A stretch of DNA of 6,244 nt. Origin: Loktanella sp. (GTDB taxonomy: Bacteria; Pseudomonadota; Alphaproteobacteria; Rhodobacterales; Rhodobacteraceae). This document shows positions 4,984 through 6,244 of the stretch, one piece after another. The first letter of the stretch is position 1, and every line of letters starts with the position of its first letter. The stretch lies in the NCBI GenBank assembly GCA_003551805.1, contig PUNR01000151.1, positions 1-6,244 on the forward strand. The letters are read 5' to 3'. A model generated the notes under the pieces. It was not told the DNA's origin. It did not search any database and worked only from the letters and a program-made list of their open reading frames with translations. The translations under genes and the position numbers were made by a program.

Positions 4984-5577
4984 ATGGATATGACGCAGAC
5001 TGAGTTTCGGACCGATTTCGTGCGCGCGCCGGGTGCGCTCAAACACTTTCCCGCACTTGTGTTGAATGCGGATTACCGGCCCTTGTCCTATTACCCCCTG
5101 TCGCTTTGGCCCTGGCAGGAAGCGATCAAGGCGGCGTGGCTGGATCGGGTGGTGATCGTCAGCGAATATGAAGAAACGGTGCGCAGCCCCTCGACGGTGA
5201 TCCGTATTCCGTCGGTTGTGGTGCTGAAGGATTATGTGACGCCGCAGCGGCAGGTGGCGTTCACCCGCTTTAACCTGTTTTTGCGCGATGAATTCTGCTG
5301 CCAATATTGCGGCGCCAAGGGTGATCTGACGTTCGACCATGTTGTGCCGCGCGCGGCCGGCGGGGTCACGTCATGGGAAAATGTGGTGGCGGCCTGTTCG
5401 TCGTGCAACTTGAAAAAAGGGTCCAAATCCTTGCGCCAGTCGGGAATGTCGCTGCGCAAACCGCCCAAACGCCCGGTGCCGTCACAACTGCACAATGTCG
5501 GGCGTAAATTCCCGCCCAACCACTTGCATGAAAGCTGGCTTGATTACCTTTACTGGGATGCAGAGCTGGAAGCCTAG
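4984..5577 (+). CDS. Standalone HNH endonuclease-domain protein
   Basis: A 197-residue protein with a zinc-ribbon HNH nuclease domain in its C-terminal half. The zinc ligands are the CQYC knuckle (Cys106, Cys109) and a second CSSC knuckle (Cys138, Cys141). The active-site block is FDHVVPRAAGG (117-127, with Asp118-His119), Asn133 in WENVV, and Asn142 after the second knuckle. The N-terminal part (roughly 23-100: PALVLNADYRPLSYYPL, WPWQEAIKAAW, IPSVVVLKDYV) matches the layout of the widespread single-gene HNH proteins in alphaproteobacteria and cyanobacteria, whose function is not established. No methylase, toxin or phage gene lies nearby, so it is not an obvious restriction or mobile-element nuclease. 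The ATG at 4984 is preferred; the ATG at 4990 has a better-spaced GGGA and is possible. The same frame runs upstream to a TTG at 4876, but that lies in the terminator. It has its own promoter. Confidence 0.9.
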   Translation: MDMTQTEFRTDFVRAPGALKHFPALVLNADYRPLSYYPLSLWPWQEAIKAAWLDRVVIVSEYEETVRSPSTVIRIPSVVVLKDYVTPQRQVAFTRFNLFLRDEFCCQYCGAKGDLTFDHVVPRAAGGVTSWENVVAACSSCNLKKGSKSLRQSGMSLRKPPKRPVPSQLHNVGRKFPPNHLHESWLDYLYWDAELEA

Positions 5578-5677
5578 CTTTTTGCCGACCAAACATGCGC
5601 TGGATCAAAGAGTTGGGCAACATGCTGCCTTATCGATCCTCTTATCGCGCATGTAACGAAAAGGAATTTGCCCCGTG

Positions 5678-6244
5678 ATGGATGCCATTATCCAGTCTTC
5701 CTTCGGGGAGCTTGCCTTGCTTTTGGCGCTTGCCGCTGCTGTCGGTTTTGTCGGCATGATGTTGCGCCAGCCGCTGATCGTCAGCTTTATCGCAGTTGGG
5801 CTGTTGGTAGGACCATCGGCGCTGGACCTTGTAAGATCCGACGCGCAGGTGATCCATCTTTTGTCGGAACTGGGCATTGCGGTGCTGCTGTTTCTGGTCG
5901 GCATCAAGCTGGATGTGAAGCTGATCCGGTCGCTGGGCATGGTATCCTTGCTGACAGGGCTGGGGCAGGTCGCCTTTACATCCATATTTGGCTATCTGAT
6001 CGGGATGGCGCTGGGCTTGGGTGCGATCACGAGCCTTTATGTCGCCATTGCGCTGACGTTTTCATCGACCATCATCATCGTCAAACTGCTGTCCGACAAG
6101 CGCGAGATTGATAGCTTGCACGGCCAGATCGCCCTTGGTTTCCTGATCGTGCAGGATTTGGTCGTCGTACTGGCGATGATCGTCCTGTCGGCTATCGGGA
6201 TCGGCGCGGCGGGGGACGGGCATGGCGGCGGATCGGTGCCCGTC
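5678..6244 (+). CDS. Cation:proton antiporter, CPA2/KefB type, N-terminal part (cut by right edge)
   Basis: The first 189 residues of an inner-membrane Na+/H+ or K+/H+ exchanger; the gene leaves the window with no stop. Hydrophobic segments lie at about residues 11-28, 32-48, 60-76, 86-112, 116-137 and 150-175. Family marks are RQPLIVSFIAVGLLVGP (30-46), LSELGIAVLLFLVGIKLD (62-79), TFSSTIIIVKLL (127-138) and LIVQDLVVVLAM (156-167). Within the last, Gln159-Asp160 corresponds to the conserved ion-site pair of the CPA2/KefB family. A GHGGG-rich loop begins near 181. The ion, and any C-terminal TrkA-N regulatory domain, cannot be seen. The start is either ATG 5678 or the GTG just before it at 5675; AAGGA (5661-5665) is nine bases from the GTG and twelve from the ATG, so the GTG is a real alternative. 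It lies 100 bp from the HNH gene, with no sign of shared function. Confidence 0.9.
   Translation, partial: MDAIIQSSFGELALLLALAAAVGFVGMMLRQPLIVSFIAVGLLVGPSALDLVRSDAQVIHLLSELGIAVLLFLVGIKLDVKLIRSLGMVSLLTGLGQVAFTSIFGYLIGMALGLGAITSLYVAIALTFSSTIIIVKLLSDKREIDSLHGQIALGFLIVQDLVVVLAMIVLSAIGIGAAGDGHGGGSVPV

Noticed and set aside
4453..5340. Minus-strand 295-residue reading frame across uspA, the terminator and the HNH gene
   Set aside because: It is antisense to two well-supported genes, spans a strong terminator hairpin, and shows no recognisable domain.
4984..5577. HNH protein as part of a defence or restriction system
   Set aside because: No partner gene, and a standalone family layout. Neighbours are a stress protein and an ion antiporter with separate transcription signals.
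5569..5583. GAAGC-CTA-GCTTT hairpin with a T-run at the end of the HNH gene, as a terminator
   Set aside because: The stem is only four to five pairs, one of them a wobble, and includes the stop codon. Too weak to call, though some 3' end formation there is possible.

Overview
The window is a GC-rich piece of an alphaproteobacterial chromosome. The protein sequences, gene order and intergenic motifs look most like the Rhodobacterales (Roseobacter group). That placement is an inference from recognising the proteins, not from a search. Coding density is high and no gap exceeds about 110 bases. I see no mobile element, CRISPR array, tRNA or rRNA.

Left half (about 1-3010): part of a cobalamin (vitamin B12) gene cluster arranged around a 97-bp divergent intergenic region. 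On the minus strand are cobA (uroporphyrinogen-III C-methyltransferase, which makes precorrin-2) and then the 5' end of cobB (cobyrinate a,c-diamide synthase), which runs off the left edge. On the plus strand are cbiD (C1 methyltransferase) and cobK (precorrin-6A reductase), overlapping by ATGA. Together they cover entry into the corrin branch, the C1 methylation and reduction at the precorrin-5/6 stage, and the first amidation.

Middle (2997-4285): the same plus-strand transcription unit continues without a gap into two genes not known to belong to B12 synthesis. These are a short AlkA-type DNA glycosylase (overlapping cobK) and a serine carboxylesterase/phospholipase-type hydrolase (ATGA overlap). 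Four genes are thus joined end to end by overlapping stop and start codons, which suggests co-transcription and translational coupling.

Right half (4286-6244): separately transcribed single genes. The first is a UspF-like universal stress protein. It is preceded by an FNR-like box centred exactly 41.5 bp before the start predicted from a good -10 element, and followed by a strong intrinsic terminator. Next is a standalone HNH endonuclease-domain protein with its own sigma70-like promoter and a 5'-leader hairpin. Last is the N-terminal part of a CPA2/KefB-type cation:proton antiporter, cut by the right edge.

The genes belong to ordinary families. The points most worth a second look are regulatory or organisational: the FNR-type promoter of uspA, the tandem hairpins that contain the cobB ribosome binding site, a possibly leaderless cbiD, and the DNA glycosylase plus esterase fused into the B12 operon. 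I did not find a convincing undescribed multi-gene system.
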